Shown here piece by piece: positions 1-8,668 of a stretch of 64,000 bases of DNA (the first letter of the stretch is position 1; each line of letters starts with the position of its first letter). This DNA is from an uncultured Duncaniella sp. (lineage in GTDB: Bacteria > Bacteroidota > Bacteroidia > Bacteroidales > Muribaculaceae), in the NCBI GenBank assembly GCA_910577335.1, contig CAJTMJ010000010.1, positions 29,062 through 93,061 of the forward strand. Direction: 5' to 3'. The notes below the pieces were generated by a model. It had not been told where the DNA came from. It did not search any database and saw only the letters and a list, made by a program, of their open reading frames with translations. A program made the position numbers and the translations under genes.

Positions 1-485
1 TTATGGTCAATCATACCGATGCGGTCTTCAACGGAATACTTGCGCAGGGCGAAATACTTTATCCTCTCGTTGATTTCCTGATTGCTCCTGTGGGTCAGTC
101 GTGCGATACGCTTGAACACCCGAAAGGCATGATATTTGCTCTGCTCGGTGTCGAAGTATAGGATACCGTTCTGGTCCGACGGCATATTGCCACGATAATT
201 CAGAATCGTGGAATTGGTCATGGCCGCTGCCGTCATTGCCGACACATTGAAAGTCTTCTTGCCTTTTGGTTTACCGATCGAGGCACTGAAATTGCCGAAG
301 GTACAAGCCGGCGAATCGCCTATATAAATGGCAACCGGCGGAGGTGGCACCTCCTTGTCGATGTCGAGCTGTGCCTCATTGCATAACCTTTCGTAACGCA
401 CAACCGCTGCGTCAGGTGTCTGCAGCCCTGCTCCGTTCTCTACTTCGGCGATGAAACCGCCGAGCGGGTCTTGCATGGAGGTCAT
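1..485 (-). CDS. RepA-like P-loop ATPase of a mobile element (partial, runs off the left edge)
   Basis: An open frame on the minus strand starts with ATG at 483-485 and stays open to base 1, giving about 161 N-terminal residues. The visible part has an acidic N-terminus, then a Walker-A-like loop (GKPKGKKT) and a Walker-B-like segment (GILYFDTEQSKYHA). This pattern resembles RepA/DnaB-type ATPases encoded next to an excisionase-like gene in Bacteroidetes integrative and mobilizable elements. Its ATG overlaps the TGA of the upstream HTH gene (ATGA), so the two are translationally coupled. The P-loop is not canonical (KKT, no GKS/T after four residues). The family call is from memory of such elements, and the C-terminus is not visible. 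Confidence 0.6.
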   Translation of the reverse strand, partial: MTSMQDPLGGFIAEVENGAGLQTPDAAVVRYERLCNEAQLDIDKEVPPPPVAIYIGDSPACTFGNFSASIGKPKGKKTFNVSAMTAAAMTNSTILNYRGNMPSDQNGILYFDTEQSKYHAFRVFKRIARLTHRSNQEINERIKYFALRKYSVEDRIGMIDH

Positions 486-841
486 AGTTTACGCTCCTTT
501 CTGCCGGCGCAAAATGCTTCGGCATCAGCCTCGATTTCACGGATTGATTTGAGCTGTTCTCCAATCAGCCACTTGTCTATCTCCGACTTTAGGAACATGA
601 TGCGCTTCCCCTTCTTGTGGAATGGTATAAGATGTGCGCTCGTCCAGCCATAGACAGTCTGCGTTGCCGGGCGCGTCGGGAGATATGCGCACAGCTCCTT
701 AATCCCCATCCACACATCCTTGCCGGATGTCGAAGTATCGCCGAGCGATTCAAGTTTGCGGTCAAGCTCTTCAACTTTTTCAATCAGATATGCCAGAGCC
801 TTGGGCATATCCTCGAATTTGATAGTGGTTCTTTCGACCAT
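482..841 (-). CDS. Helix-turn-helix (excisionase-type) DNA-binding protein
   Basis: This 119-residue protein has an N-terminal predicted helix likely to form a short coiled coil (about 10-33). A winged-helix segment follows (about 43-95) containing the pattern KELCAYLP...TVYGWTSAHLIPFHKKGKRIMF and a helix around EIDKWL, typical of the HTH_17/MerR-like excisionase family. Members bind DNA near attachment sites or regulate excision and mobilization operons. It overlaps the next gene by the four bases ATGA. The family is frequent upstream of ATPase, primase and relaxase genes in Bacteroidetes mobile elements, so the pair marks such an element extending to the left. Its target DNA cannot be told from sequence. 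Confidence 0.75.
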   Translation of the reverse strand: MVERTTIKFEDMPKALAYLIEKVEELDRKLESLGDTSTSGKDVWMGIKELCAYLPTRPATQTVYGWTSAHLIPFHKKGKRIMFLKSEIDKWLIGEQLKSIREIEADAEAFCAGRKERKL

Positions 842-1234
842 TATAAAAGGGATTTGCGTTGCGCCTCAATATCGAAGCGTTCTGCAAAAGAATAGCAAAA
901 ACCAATGGTGATTCAATGCTGATTCCACCCATACCCGCAATCATAATCAAATCATAAACATTGATAACAATACATAGCTATCACTCAGTAGTTTGCTAAA
1001 TAAAACTTCTTTTGTTTATAATTGTCTATTAAGATAAAGATACCCTATATTTATGGTGCCAATCATAACTATCCATAACAGAAAACCATTTGATTTACTT
1101 ATTATGCATCCGAGAGGATATGCAATTGTTGCCGATTAGACTGCGATTATTCTAAATTCTCGATTGTCATTCCAAAGATTATTATTACCTTTGCGTTAAA
1201 CATCAATGTATTGTATTCAGTAAGCAAGTGAATA
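842..1234. other. Divergent intergenic region between the mobile-element genes and the defence island
   Basis: These 393 AT-rich bases carry no ORF I can support. They separate leftward mobile-element genes from the rightward defence island. The only signal recognised is the Bacteroidetes-type promoter at 1163-1193 for the small HTH gene. I found no matching TAnnTTTG box for the leftward genes, no tRNA and no clear attachment-site repeat. Confidence 0.6.
1163..1193 (+). promoter_or_regulatory. Bacteroidetes-type promoter for the small HTH gene
   Basis: TACCTTTG at 1186-1193 matches the -7 consensus TAnnTTTG exactly. ATTG at 1163-1166 is a partial -33 element, with 19 bases between the two. 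Transcription would begin near 1200, about 35 bases before the ATG at 1235. Confidence 0.6.
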
Positions 1235-1444
1235 ATGGAATCACAGAAGATAAACAGGATAAAAATTGCATTAGTTGAGAATGGTAAAACGGGTAAATGG
1301 CTTGCCGAGCAAGTCGGTAAAAATGAAGCTACGGTTTCACGATGGTGTTCCAACAAAATGCAACCTTCTCTTGATACGCTTGTGAGGATTTCAGAATTAC
1401 TTGACATTGATGTTAAAGATTTAATTGTAAGCAATAAAGCATAG
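1235..1444 (+). CDS. Cro/C1-type (XRE) transcriptional regulator
   Basis: This 69-residue protein is essentially one Cro-type helix-turn-helix: KWLAEQVGKNEATVSRWCSN at about residues 23-42, followed by the dimerization-helix pattern LDTLVRISELLDIDVKDL. It is first in the defence island and directly downstream of a good promoter. The gene order resembles controller proteins of restriction-modification operons, which delay or limit nuclease expression. That role is inferred from position; the fold is clear. Only two bases separate its stop from the next short ORF. Confidence 0.8.
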   Translation: MESQKINRIKIALVENGKTGKWLAEQVGKNEATVSRWCSNKMQPSLDTLVRISELLDIDVKDLIVSNKA

Positions 1445-1446
1445 TC

Positions 1447-1509
1447 ATGGAAAAGAAAGAAAATCAATTATTAAATTCAAACCAATCACTATATTGGATA
1501 ACTATATGA
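1447..1509 (+). CDS. 20-codon leader ORF overlapping the membrane protein start
   Basis: ATG at 1447 is two bases after the HTH stop. The frame encodes 20 residues, mostly polar with several asparagine and glutamine, ending in LYWITI. Its TGA (1507-1509) overlaps the next gene's ATG (1506-1508) as ATGA, the layout of translational coupling. No family is recognisable. It could be a coupling leader only, a real micropeptide, or chance. Conservation of the ATGA junction and reading frame in relatives would be the test. Confidence 0.35.
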   Translation: MEKKENQLLNSNQSLYWITI

Positions 1510-2276
1510 AGATATTAAAGTCAAAAATATTTATTGGTTTGTGTCTAATATTTTTGGCACTTCCGTTTATTATAAATTTTCTATCATGCCTTCCTGCGCC
1601 TTTTGAGTCTTGGAAGCAACCGTCTAATTGGACTACATTTTGGGGACAATATCTTAGTGGATTTGCAGCATTTGCAATGTTATATGTTGCATGGAGAACA
1701 CTGATGACAACCAAAGAAACCAATCGACCCTATATAGTTGTCGATATAGTTGATATGGGCTATTCTCGTGTTTTTATCAGATGTCGTAACCTCGGACATT
1801 CCATAGCAACTAACATAAAAATTACACTTGATAATGCTTTCATCGAGCAAATAAAGATAACAAAGGTAAGAGAATCTATTGAATCTATAAATAAAACCAC
1901 TCCTTTTGTCTTGGAACCCAACGGTGAAAAGGTGTGGGAAATATTTTTAATACCGGGAATGCAATTAGACTCTTTTCATCAAGTTTGGGGAGAAAATGCG
2001 AAATATCCTTTTAAGGGAGAATATATTCTCAAAAATGATTGGGAAACAAATGAAAATCTATTTAAAACCAAGGTTTTAAAATGTGACATAACATATAATA
2101 ACGAATACACGGAAAGCTGTGAAATAGATTATAATAATATCCTTGATGGAATATCAACAGATGGGAAATTAGCTAATGGTTTTTTCTCAATTGTTATGAG
2201 TCTATCTCATATCCAAAACGAACTTAGAGAAATAAAAACAGCGTTAAGTGCAGAACATGATAAAAAACACTCATAA
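1506..2276 (+). CDS. Two-helix membrane protein of unknown function in the defence island
   Basis: I take ATG at 1506 as start (256 residues). A TTG four codons upstream is possible. Two hydrophobic segments (about residues 6-28 and 43-62 from ATG) form a hairpin followed by a cytosolic domain of about 190 residues rich in alternating hydrophobic and polar residues, suggesting beta structure, then a helical tail ending in lysines and histidine. I recognise no catalytic motif. Low G+C and many lysine and asparagine codons set it apart from the chromosomal genes to the right. It sits between the HTH regulator and the restriction-modification pair with only a three-base gap to the latter, so it is probably co-transcribed. 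A membrane effector or sensor role is inference. Confidence 0.6.
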   Translation: MKILKSKIFIGLCLIFLALPFIINFLSCLPAPFESWKQPSNWTTFWGQYLSGFAAFAMLYVAWRTLMTTKETNRPYIVVDIVDMGYSRVFIRCRNLGHSIATNIKITLDNAFIEQIKITKVRESIESINKTTPFVLEPNGEKVWEIFLIPGMQLDSFHQVWGENAKYPFKGEYILKNDWETNENLFKTKVLKCDITYNNEYTESCEIDYNNILDGISTDGKLANGFFSIVMSLSHIQNELREIKTALSAEHDKKHS

Positions 2277-2279
2277 AGC

Positions 2280-3308
2280 TTGAATACTCTTATCGACATA
2301 CAGGAAAATGAAATCTTCGAGCTGTCGCCCGAACTACTCAATACGTTGCTTAAAGACCATACTCTAAGCACCGATACTGAGCAGGTCAACATTTTTTGGG
2401 CTACCGACAACTATGCTGACAGAGGGAAGGGTTATCAATACGGCGACCAAATCAAGATTGAAGCTATCACCGGAGCCAACGGCAACGTAATCGTGCCGCG
2501 TGCCGTAAAATCACGCGAGCAGCAACAACAGCGCAGTCGTGAGATGGCTGAGGTATTCACACCTTCGTGGATATGCAACAAGCAGAATAATCTTGTTGAT
2601 AATGCCTGGTTTGGCCGCGAGGGAGTTTTCAATACCGAAGTTGACAATCCCGATGGTTCCCATTCGTGGATTGTTAATTCAGAGCCGGTCGTTTTCCCGG
2701 ATGGTAAAACTTGGCGTGACTATGTCAATGAAAACCGCCTCGAAATTACTTGCGGCGAGGCTCCATACCTTGTAAGCCGATACGACACCGTAACAGGTGA
2801 GCCTATTCCGCTGGAACGTCGCATAGGTCTTCTCGACCGCAAACTTCGCATTGTCGGTGAGAATACCGAAACAGCAACCGACTGGCTGAAAGCAGCGCAA
2901 GCCGCATTTATGAGTACTTACGGATATGAATGGCAAGGTGATAACCTGATACTCGCACGAGAAGCATTGCTATACACCTTTATCGATTATTTCCATGTTA
3001 AGTTTGGGAAAGATCCATTGCTAAAATCCTTAAAGTTTATTGCAGAAATCATATCTTGGAACATCTGGCAGATGGATGGTCTCAAAGGGGTAATACCTGA
3101 TAGTTGCATTAAATTACCTAAATTAAAGAATGAGCCACCATCGCTTTTCAGTTCTGAGGATTTAGGAGTGCCAGAAGAACCGACTTTATTTGATTGCCCT
3201 GGATGCAAGAATAAAGATATTCACTCTCACACAGGTAAGTACGCAATAATTAAAGACTGGAAAGAGGACAAAGTTCTAACCTTTGTTTCTCTGATTAAAC
3301 GAAAGTAA
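2280..3308 (+). CDS. Methyltransferase-like small subunit of a restriction-modification system
   Basis: This 342-residue protein starts at TTG 2280; no ATG is better placed. Residues 85-98 (RSREMAEVFTPSWI) match the segment preceding motif I in N6-adenine methylases (usually AEVFTP). Residues 155-164 (EITCGEAPYL) resemble methylase motif I with a CGxx core. No catalytic [ND]PPY is present, so by itself it looks incomplete as a methylase. The C-terminus has a CPGC plus HSH cluster (about 308-319) that could bind zinc. Its stop lies one base before the ATG of the large nuclease-helicase-methylase, implying a two-subunit system. It may be a recognition or structural subunit. Annotation pipelines usually call such proteins restriction endonuclease subunit M. 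Confidence 0.65.
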   Translation: MNTLIDIQENEIFELSPELLNTLLKDHTLSTDTEQVNIFWATDNYADRGKGYQYGDQIKIEAITGANGNVIVPRAVKSREQQQQRSREMAEVFTPSWICNKQNNLVDNAWFGREGVFNTEVDNPDGSHSWIVNSEPVVFPDGKTWRDYVNENRLEITCGEAPYLVSRYDTVTGEPIPLERRIGLLDRKLRIVGENTETATDWLKAAQAAFMSTYGYEWQGDNLILAREALLYTFIDYFHVKFGKDPLLKSLKFIAEIISWNIWQMDGLKGVIPDSCIKLPKLKNEPPSLFSSEDLGVPEEPTLFDCPGCKNKDIHSHTGKYAIIKDWKEDKVLTFVSLIKRK

Positions 3309-3309
3309 T

Positions 3310-6300
3310 ATGGAAGGTACATTATCGAAAATAGATACGACAATCCTCGACAATATAATTGTTGGTCGTGTTGAACCATACATATATGCTTTTTCAACTG
3401 AGACTGTTCCCAATTATCTGAAAGTTGGAGACACATCGCGCAGTGTGCGAGTACGTTTAGATGAATGGAGAAAGATATTTCCGAATCTGATTCAACAATA
3501 CGAACATTCTGCTCAGATTGACGCCAATACTATCTTTCGGGATTATGCAGTACATACCTTCTTGGAACAAGAGAAAGGACGGGAACGCTTGCTACCGCAT
3601 ACTATTGAAAATTTACCATATTACTCTCGAGAGTTCTTCAAAGATGCAACAGCAGAAGATGTTGATGCAGCGATCAAGGATATTCTTCAGAATGCTCTTG
3701 AAAATAGCAACAAATATCCCTTGTATTCTCCTGATCGCCTACCACAAACATTCACTTACGCAAGGACAGAGAATTACACTCCTCGCAACAATCAACAGCA
3801 AGCTATTGACAACTTCAAAGCGGCGGTTGAAGCAGGCCGTACGAACTTGTTACTCTATGCCGTCATGCGTTTTGGCAAGTCGTTTACTGCTATGTGCTGT
3901 GCAAAGGAAATTAATGCACGCTTTGTAGTTATTGTGTCTGCTAAAGTTGATGTAGAAGAGGAATGGAAAAAGACCGTAGAGAGCCACAAGTATTTTGAGA
4001 ATTACCGCTTTCTTAACAGCGAGTCACTGAAACAGAACGAGACAGTTATTGCCGATACACTTTCCGACCCGAACAAAAAAATTGCTTTGTTTTTGTCTTT
4101 GCAGGATTTGCAAGGTGATGATATAAAAGAGAAGCACAAAGAAGTATTTGAGCACCAGATTGATCTACTGATTATTGACGAAACCCATTTTGGAGCTCGT
4201 GGTGCTTCCTATGGTAAAGTATTACAAGCACAAAACCTCAACAAGGCGGAAATAAAGAAAGAACTAAAAGGTGTCGATGGCTTTGAAACACTCGAGCAAG
4301 TAGAAGATGTAACCAAGGAGTTGCATTCAAAAATTCGACTTCATCTTTCTGGTACTCCATACCGCATATTGATGAGCGAAGAGTTTCAGAAGGAGGATAT
4401 TATCGCATTTGTTCAATTTACAGATATTATCGACGCGCAAAAGCACTGGAACGACGAACATCTAAAAGAAGATGATTGCGATGAGTGGGAAAACCCATAT
4501 TATGGGTTCCCACAGATGATTCGTTTTGCTTTCAATCCCAATGAATCGTCGCGCAAAAAGATGGAACAGTTGCGTAAGGATGGTATCACATATGCATTCT
4601 CGGAATTGTTCCGTACACTTTCAATAACAACTCAGACGGACGGTAGTCACCGCTTATTCAAACACGAAGCTGAGATACTTGATTTGTTGGAGGTTATTGA
4701 CGGAACGAAAGAAGACGAAAACTTACTTGGATTCCTTGATTACGACAAAATCAAGGATGGCAAAATGTGTCGCCATATGGTTTGTGTACTACCATTCAGG
4801 GCATCTTGCGACGCTATGTCGACTTTGATACAAAGAAATAGAGACAAATTTAAGAATCTAAGTGATTATGAGATAATCAATATTGCCGGATTTGATGATG
4901 AACGTAAGTATAAATCCACAGACGACGTTAAGCGAGAGATTCGGAAATTAGAAAGCCAGAATAAAAAGACATTGACCTTAACTGTCAATAGGATGCTGAC
5001 TGGCACGACCGTTCCGCAATGGGACTCGATGTTGTATCTCAAAAGTACGGCTTCGCCTCAGGAATACGATCAAGCCATATTTCGTTTGCATAATCAATAT
5101 ATTACGACTTTTAAAGATGAAAGTGGCAAAACCATAAAGTATAATATGAAGCCACAGACATTGCTTGTGGATTTCGACCCTAATCGAATGTTCGTTTTGC
5201 AAGAGCTGAAATCGCAGTTTTACAATGTCAATACAGATGTCCAGGGCAATTCACAACTAAAGGAACGTATAGCGAAGGAGCTGGAGATTTCACCAATTAT
5301 TGTTCTGAACAAAAACAAATTGCAGCAGGCTACACCAACCAATATTATCGATGCCGTGCGTGAATACTCACGCACACGCAGCATTTTGGACGATGCGACT
5401 GAAATACCGGTTGACAATTATTTATTGCAAAATGATACTGTGGCAGCAATACTGCGAACAATTGAGCCTATCGACGCTAAAAATGGTTTGCAGATAAAGC
5501 CCACTGAAGGAGATGGTGATGATATAGAGGCTCAAGATGAGGAAGAAACAGATGCATCAGAAGATTCAGAACAAAGCAACAATAAATCTGCAAATACAGG
5601 ACAACCAAAAGAAACCATAGAAAACGATAATCTCCGTAAAAGACTTGCAGCATTTTATGCGCGAATTCTCTTCTTTGCATTTTTGACGGAATCAACAGTT
5701 AAATCACTTGAGGATGTAATAGCAATGATTCCCGCAAATGAGGACAATTGCCGAATTGCTTATAATCTTGGTCTTAACATAGATATTCTAACTCTCGTTC
5801 AGAGAAAAAGCAATCCTTTTGTTTTGCAAAAATTTGATTATAAAATCGAGAATGTCAATGATTTGATGCGAGACGACAGTTTAACGCCTTTTAAGCGAGT
5901 AGAAACTGCTATGCGCAAATTTGGCCGTATGTCAGACTCTGAGATAGTCACACCCTTGAATGTGGCTGACGGTGTAGTAAAACTCCTTCCCGAAAATGTT
6001 TTTTCATATGGTCCAGTATTGGATATTGCCTCCAAACAAGGAGAGTTTACTATTGCTCTTTTAAAACGGTATGGCATGGGAGTACTGGATAAGATTTATT
6101 CAGTTTGTACGTCAACGTTAGCATACGAGTTTACCCGCAAAGTTTATAAACTGCTTTCGTTGCCCATAGACCATATCTTCGATACATTTACAAGTTACGA
6201 TTTAATAACAAAGGACAACAACAAGAAATACATAATCCCGCAAGGAATAATAAATATGAAATTTGCAGCTATAATAGGCAATCCTCCATATCAAGACCGC

Positions 6301-7281
6301 GGAGGTAGTGGCGGCACTAACGATGCTTCCATATATCAGGATTTTTGTCAATTTTCATTTGATGTTAATCCTCGATTTACCTCAATGGTAATTCCTTCTC
6401 GTTGGTTTACAGGTGGACGAGAGAATCTTGTTGGAAACTTCCGCCAGACTATGCTGACTTCCAACCATATATCACGATTAAGTGCATTTTCAAATGCAAA
6501 AGATTTGTTTCCTGATGCCGAAATAAAGGGAGGTTGCTGCTATTTTATCTACTCTCCTGCATATATTGGGGAATGCAATTATTCTTTAATCAGAGATGGT
6601 AAGGTATTTTCTAACCACCGTAATCTCGGAGAATTCGATGTTCTTATTCGAGAACCGAAATTGGCAGAAATCGTTTCTAAAATCGTTTCCAAAACTAATC
6701 ATACAATAGAGGGTATGATTTCATCTGATACGCCATTTGGTATTCCCACAAATCCGGCAGCGAGCACAAAATCACCTTTTAAGGTCTATACGAATAAAAC
6801 AGATTCACATGATACTGTACTATTCTTAATAACAAAAGCTGGACGATGCACTGCATATGTTTCCAAAAAGGATATTAAGAAAAATCCTTCTGACATTGAT
6901 AAACCCAAAGTTTTTATTCCTGGAGCTTATGGTGCTGGAGAATCTTTTCCTCATCAGATTTTAGGCGTACCTGAATTAGCCCCAGCTAACTCTGTTTGTT
7001 CGCAATCCTATCTTTATGTTGCACTTAACTCGGAATTAGAAACAATAAACTTCATCAAATACATTAAAACTAAGTTCCTACGTATCTTAGTTTCAGCGTC
7101 CAAGGTCTCTCAGCACGCGATGAGCAAAGTCTATCGGTTTGTACCAATGCAGGACTTCACGGAAGGCAGCGACATCGACTGGAGCAAGAGTGTGGAGGAA
7201 ATCGATGCACAACTCTATGCCAAATACAATCTCTCCGATGAAGAAGTTGCTTTCATCGAATCAATGATTAAACCTATGTAA
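3310..7281 (+). CDS. Single-chain restriction-modification enzyme: T5orf172/GIY-YIG-like nuclease, SF2 helicase, N6-adenine methylase
   Basis: This protein has 1323 residues. The N-terminus (20-55) has Y24-I-Y26, then LKVGDT (37-42) and R..RL..W (46-53), the pattern of T5orf172 nucleases of the GIY-YIG superfamily. A superfamily-2 helicase/translocase follows: Walker A MRFGKS (186-191), DETH (290-293) and LSGTP (346-350). After an acidic linker comes an Eco57I-like methylase with motif I starting at D905 and catalytic NPPY at 991-994. The remaining 330 residues should include target recognition. The order nuclease-motor-methylase-recognition is that of type ISP enzymes such as LlaBIII, but with this nuclease in place of the Mrr-type one. 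It should methylate adenine in self DNA and translocate on and cut foreign DNA. It pairs with the small subunit one base upstream. The recognition site is not deducible. Confidence 0.8.
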   Translation: MEGTLSKIDTTILDNIIVGRVEPYIYAFSTETVPNYLKVGDTSRSVRVRLDEWRKIFPNLIQQYEHSAQIDANTIFRDYAVHTFLEQEKGRERLLPHTIENLPYYSREFFKDATAEDVDAAIKDILQNALENSNKYPLYSPDRLPQTFTYARTENYTPRNNQQQAIDNFKAAVEAGRTNLLLYAVMRFGKSFTAMCCAKEINARFVVIVSAKVDVEEEWKKTVESHKYFENYRFLNSESLKQNETVIADTLSDPNKKIALFLSLQDLQGDDIKEKHKEVFEHQIDLLIIDETHFGARGASYGKVLQAQNLNKAEIKKELKGVDGFETLEQVEDVTKELHSKIRLHLSGTPYRILMSEEFQKEDIIAFVQFTDIIDAQKHWNDEHLKEDDCDEWENPYYGFPQMIRFAFNPNESSRKKMEQLRKDGITYAFSELFRTLSITTQTDGSHRLFKHEAEILDLLEVIDGTKEDENLLGFLDYDKIKDGKMCRHMVCVLPFRASCDAMSTLIQRNRDKFKNLSDYEIINIAGFDDERKYKSTDDVKREIRKLESQNKKTLTLTVNRMLTGTTVPQWDSMLYLKSTASPQEYDQAIFRLHNQYITTFKDESGKTIKYNMKPQTLLVDFDPNRMFVLQELKSQFYNVNTDVQGNSQLKERIAKELEISPIIVLNKNKLQQATPTNIIDAVREYSRTRSILDDATEIPVDNYLLQNDTVAAILRTIEPIDAKNGLQIKPTEGDGDDIEAQDEEETDASEDSEQSNNKSANTGQPKETIENDNLRKRLAAFYARILFFAFLTESTVKSLEDVIAMIPANEDNCRIAYNLGLNIDILTLVQRKSNPFVLQKFDYKIENVNDLMRDDSLTPFKRVETAMRKFGRMSDSEIVTPLNVADGVVKLLPENVFSYGPVLDIASKQGEFTIALLKRYGMGVLDKIYSVCTSTLAYEFTRKVYKLLSLPIDHIFDTFTSYDLITKDNNKKYIIPQGIINMKFAAIIGNPPYQDRGGSGGTNDASIYQDFCQFSFDVNPRFTSMVIPSRWFTGGRENLVGNFRQTMLTSNHISRLSAFSNAKDLFPDAEIKGGCCYFIYSPAYIGECNYSLIRDGKVFSNHRNLGEFDVLIREPKLAEIVSKIVSKTNHTIEGMISSDTPFGIPTNPAASTKSPFKVYTNKTDSHDTVLFLITKAGRCTAYVSKKDIKKNPSDIDKPKVFIPGAYGAGESFPHQILGVPELAPANSVCSQSYLYVALNSELETINFIKYIKTKFLRILVSASKVSQHAMSKVYRFVPMQDFTEGSDIDWSKSVEEIDAQLYAKYNLSDEEVAFIESMIKPM

Positions 7282-7307
7282 TTCTCGTATGTCTTAAATA
7301 ATCATAC

Positions 7308-8105
7308 ATGATGAATGATAATAGAATTTTAGCGCGTTGGTTTTGTGGTTGCTTTATTGTCTCTTTGCTTATTATAGTGGGCTATTTATGGCATTCCTCA
7401 ATAACGTTTAAAGATTCACAAGAAAGAATTGTAAATGAACATTTAGAACATCTAGCAAATGCAGATTCTATTTTTTGCGATATAAAAAAAGTGATACTAA
7501 GCAATGATTCCGGAACGATTGCTAATGCACCTGTATTGCTTGCTCAAATACAGAGCGACTCTGCTCTAATGCGACGAGAAATAATGCTTTCGCAAGAGGA
7601 AAAGATGAACTTAGTCGCACTCCATATTGATAAAATAGATAATGATTATTCCCAAATTGGAATATGGGGAGGAATATTGAGTATTATTTTTCTCATATTT
7701 GGTTTTTTCGCGATATTTAAGATTGAAGAGACAAAAGCTGAAGCCAAAAACACTTTAGAGGATGTGAAAGTCCAAAAAGAAAAGGCTAGTGCTGAAATAA
7801 AAGAATTACAAGAGCAAGCGGGACAAGTAAATGAGTCTTATAATTCTATAAGACAATCGAATGAAACATTTATTGCGGATAATACTAAGGTGTTTAGTGA
7901 ATTAATCACGACCATTAATACAGATCATTCACAAGCTCAAAAAAGTTTAGAAAGAATAAATAAACTTCTGGAGGAAGTTGAAAGTAAAAATAAACAGTAT
8001 GATTTATCGATTAAACAAATGACTGATCTGATGGGACAATTAGGTCAACTAATCGATAGGCTTAATAACGTAACTAATAACGGAAACGAAGCAGATCATG
8101 AATAG
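7308..8105 (+). CDS. Membrane-anchored coiled-coil protein (defence cassette, first gene)
   Basis: This 265-residue protein has two transmembrane segments (about 11-28 and 117-137). Between them is a helical segment of about 85 residues, and after them a long, charged heptad-like coiled coil (about 140-255) rich in Glu, Lys and Gln. I recognise no enzyme motif. It overlaps the next gene by eight bases and is followed by an ATPase-TOPRIM gene, so the three probably act together. The topology suggests a membrane sensor or anchor with a long rod in the cytosol; this is inference. Codon use is strongly AT-rich, unlike the chromosomal genes beyond 12.5 kb, suggesting acquired DNA. Confidence 0.6.
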   Translation: MMNDNRILARWFCGCFIVSLLIIVGYLWHSSITFKDSQERIVNEHLEHLANADSIFCDIKKVILSNDSGTIANAPVLLAQIQSDSALMRREIMLSQEEKMNLVALHIDKIDNDYSQIGIWGGILSIIFLIFGFFAIFKIEETKAEAKNTLEDVKVQKEKASAEIKELQEQAGQVNESYNSIRQSNETFIADNTKVFSELITTINTDHSQAQKSLERINKLLEEVESKNKQYDLSIKQMTDLMGQLGQLIDRLNNVTNNGNEADHE

Positions 8106-8625
8106 TTTACCAACAAATCAATCAAACGCTGCCATCTACAATTGGTTGGCAGAAATTCAGTCTGTATTCTCTCAATATATAATGATGAGGAATCAGCTTA
8201 GGACGCTGGATGATCGCTTGAGAGTCTTAAACGATCAATTTGATAAATTTCCCACTCAACAGAATTTCTATGCTGTGCAAAATTTTTGGAGTCAAAAGTT
8301 TCCGCTCATGCAGCAAATCTCTAATATCGTTAACAATATAATTTCCAGTCTTACAGAAGCTACAAGAATTATTTTAACATCGATGCTATCAAGTATTGAT
8401 GTCAATAATAAACTGAGTATACTCCTAAATGATAATGCTGTCGCTTCAATCTACTCTGTGGCTGAGCAAAACCCCTATCAATTAGATATAAGAGAACTGT
8501 ATAGACAATCATGCCTCACGCAGAATATCCCTTCCTTACTAAGTAATATAGAGATTAAATCGCAGATGATGAGATTGTCCTTACCAAATTTCGATAATCT
8601 TAAAAGATTAATCCGGGGTTACTAA
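8098..8625 (+). CDS. Small helical protein of unknown function (defence cassette, second gene)
   Basis: This 175-residue protein has no recognisable family. The sequence reads as almost all helical, with many Gln, Asn, Leu and Ile and no signal peptide or membrane segment. Its ATG lies within the end of the preceding membrane coiled-coil gene (eight-base overlap), so the two are translationally coupled, and the ATPase gene starts 43 bases downstream. It may be an adaptor between the membrane protein and the ATPase; that comes only from position. AT-rich codon use matches its neighbours. Confidence 0.55.
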   Translation: MNSLPTNQSNAAIYNWLAEIQSVFSQYIMMRNQLRTLDDRLRVLNDQFDKFPTQQNFYAVQNFWSQKFPLMQQISNIVNNIISSLTEATRIILTSMLSSIDVNNKLSILLNDNAVASIYSVAEQNPYQLDIRELYRQSCLTQNIPSLLSNIEIKSQMMRLSLPNFDNLKRLIRGY

Positions 8626-8668
8626 TCTATTGCAGCACTTGATTAATGACTAATAATCGTTAAAGATA

